Below, in pieces: positions 5,457-6,171 of a DNA stretch of 6,171 bases. Both the position numbers and the translations under genes were made by a program. The stretch is from assembly GCA_050260275.1 (NCBI GenBank), contig JBLNBX010000039.1:1-6171 (forward strand), written 5' to 3'. Position 1 is the first letter of the stretch; every line of letters starts with the position of its first letter. The stretch comes from DATMXS01 sp050260275. Its GTDB lineage: Bacteria; Acidobacteriota; Terriglobia; Bryobacterales; Bryobacteraceae. The notes under the pieces are model-generated. The model was not told where the DNA came from. It saw nothing but the letters and a program-made list of their open reading frames with translations, and ran no database searches.

Positions 5457-6171
5457 ATGCTCGTGGCCACGCGGCTCTGTCATACCGGAGCCCTGTGGAC
5501 GGAGGAGGGTCTGCCGCTCGCTGCCGCGGTTCAGATGGAGCACGGTAAGGCGCTGTATCGGGACATCTGGTTCGACAAGCCCCCGCTCACGGCTGCCGTC
5601 TACCTGTTGTGGGGCGCGCAAACGGGATTGGCGTTGCGCATCGCAGGCGCTTTGTGGGTATACGCAGGGTGTCTCCTTGCATACCGCTTCGCGAGGGAGC
5701 TCTGGGGCAGGCGCGAGGCCATGACTGCGGCGTGGGCGCTCGGGCTTTTCCTCACTTTCGATTTCCACGCCGCTGTGATCCCGCTGGCTGCCGACCTGCT
5801 GATGGTCGTGCCTCACATAGCAGCCGTCTGGCTCGCGTGGCGCGGCAGGCCCTTCGCGAGCGGGCTCGCTGCCGGCGTTGCCGTTCTTTTCAACTGCAAG
5901 GGAGTGTTCGTGCTGGCGGCGTGCGCGTTGTTCGCACCTCGCTCGCTGCCGCTGCTGGCTGCCGGCTTCGCGGCGCCGCACCTTGTTGCGGCTGCCTGGT
6001 TTGCTGCTTCCGGAGCGCTTCATGCGTACTACGAGCAGGTATGGAAATGGGGCGAACTCTACGCGGCGAACACATTCATCGAGCACCCAGTGGTGCACGG
6101 AGTTCTCCGGACGGCCAGTTGGGCGGGCTTCCACCTCGCGCTGCTTGTGCCTGCAGTCTGGTTCTGGATGC
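5457..6171 (+). CDS. GT-C family membrane glycosyltransferase, N-terminal part (cut by window end)
   Basis: The frame is open to the window edge; 238 residues are visible from the ATG at 5457. It is a polytopic membrane protein with about six to seven hydrophobic segments. ALWTEEGLPLAAA (12-24) and YRDIWFDKPPL (34-44) are the first periplasmic-loop motifs of PMT/ArnT-like lipid-linked-sugar glycosyltransferases. The acidic pair here is Glu-Glu (16-17), where many GT-C enzymes have Asp-Glu. It would transfer a sugar from a polyprenyl-phosphate carrier to an unknown acceptor on the outer face of the inner membrane. The start is uncertain: the same frame encodes a good first membrane helix upstream (KTTLIGLALLLAMLVATRL), which ATG 5457 would cut in half. 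Upstream in frame, the only ATG, GTG or TTG codon after the stop at 5181 is TTG 5196. The natural beginning would be near 5418, where the codon is ATC. No Shine-Dalgarno site is visible. Confidence 0.8.
   Translation, partial: MLVATRLCHTGALWTEEGLPLAAAVQMEHGKALYRDIWFDKPPLTAAVYLLWGAQTGLALRIAGALWVYAGCLLAYRFARELWGRREAMTAAWALGLFLTFDFHAAVIPLAADLLMVVPHIAAVWLAWRGRPFASGLAAGVAVLFNCKGVFVLAACALFAPRSLPLLAAGFAAPHLVAAAWFAASGALHAYYEQVWKWGELYAANTFIEHPVVHGVLRTASWAGFHLALLVPAVWFWM

Noticed and set aside
5328..6134. Minus-strand frame of 268 codons opposite the glycosyltransferase
   Set aside because: It is Arg/Glu/Gln-rich shadow sequence with no family features, while the plus strand encodes clear membrane helices and the DKPPL motif.

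Overview
The window is GC-rich bacterial chromosomal DNA. The gene set points to an acidobacterium of the Solibacter/Bryobacter type: a FecR protein with a Trp/Tyr-rich DUF6600-like segment, an exported methyltransferase of the FAM173/ATPSCKMT type, a Tat-exported xylose-isomerase-like TIM barrel and a GT-C glycosyltransferase. This assignment is inferred from recalled protein-family similarity and was not tested by a search. I see no mobile element, CRISPR array, tRNA or rRNA.

Layout: (1) 29-2350, minus strand: a 773-residue secreted FecR-domain protein with three Trp/Tyr-rich repeats and a roughly 340-residue Arg/Gly-rich tail. (2) 2351-2713: divergent intergenic region with a good ribosome binding site for the FecR gene and a -10-like box very close to the next start on the plus strand. 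(3) 2714-3268, plus: a 184-residue class I SAM-dependent methyltransferase with an export or lipoprotein signal. (4) 3269-3848: gene-poor stretch with a nested stem structure at 3533-3596 ending in a terminator-like hairpin, then the leader and strong ribosome binding site of the next gene. (5) 3849-4811, plus: a 320-residue sugar phosphate isomerase/epimerase-like protein with a twin-arginine signal, followed by a GC-rich hairpin. (6) 4812-about 5417: no convincing gene, but several perfect short hairpins. (7) About 5418/5457 to the window end, plus: the N-terminal part of a membrane GT-C glycosyltransferase, cut by the window edge and with no canonical start codon at the expected place.

The genes do not form an evident operon: each has a long upstream gap. 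Their common theme is the cell envelope. The first three proteins carry export signals and the fourth is an integral membrane enzyme. No functional pathway joining them can be read from the sequence. The points most worth checking are the exported SAM-dependent methyltransferase, the structured element at 3533-3596, and the start of the glycosyltransferase.
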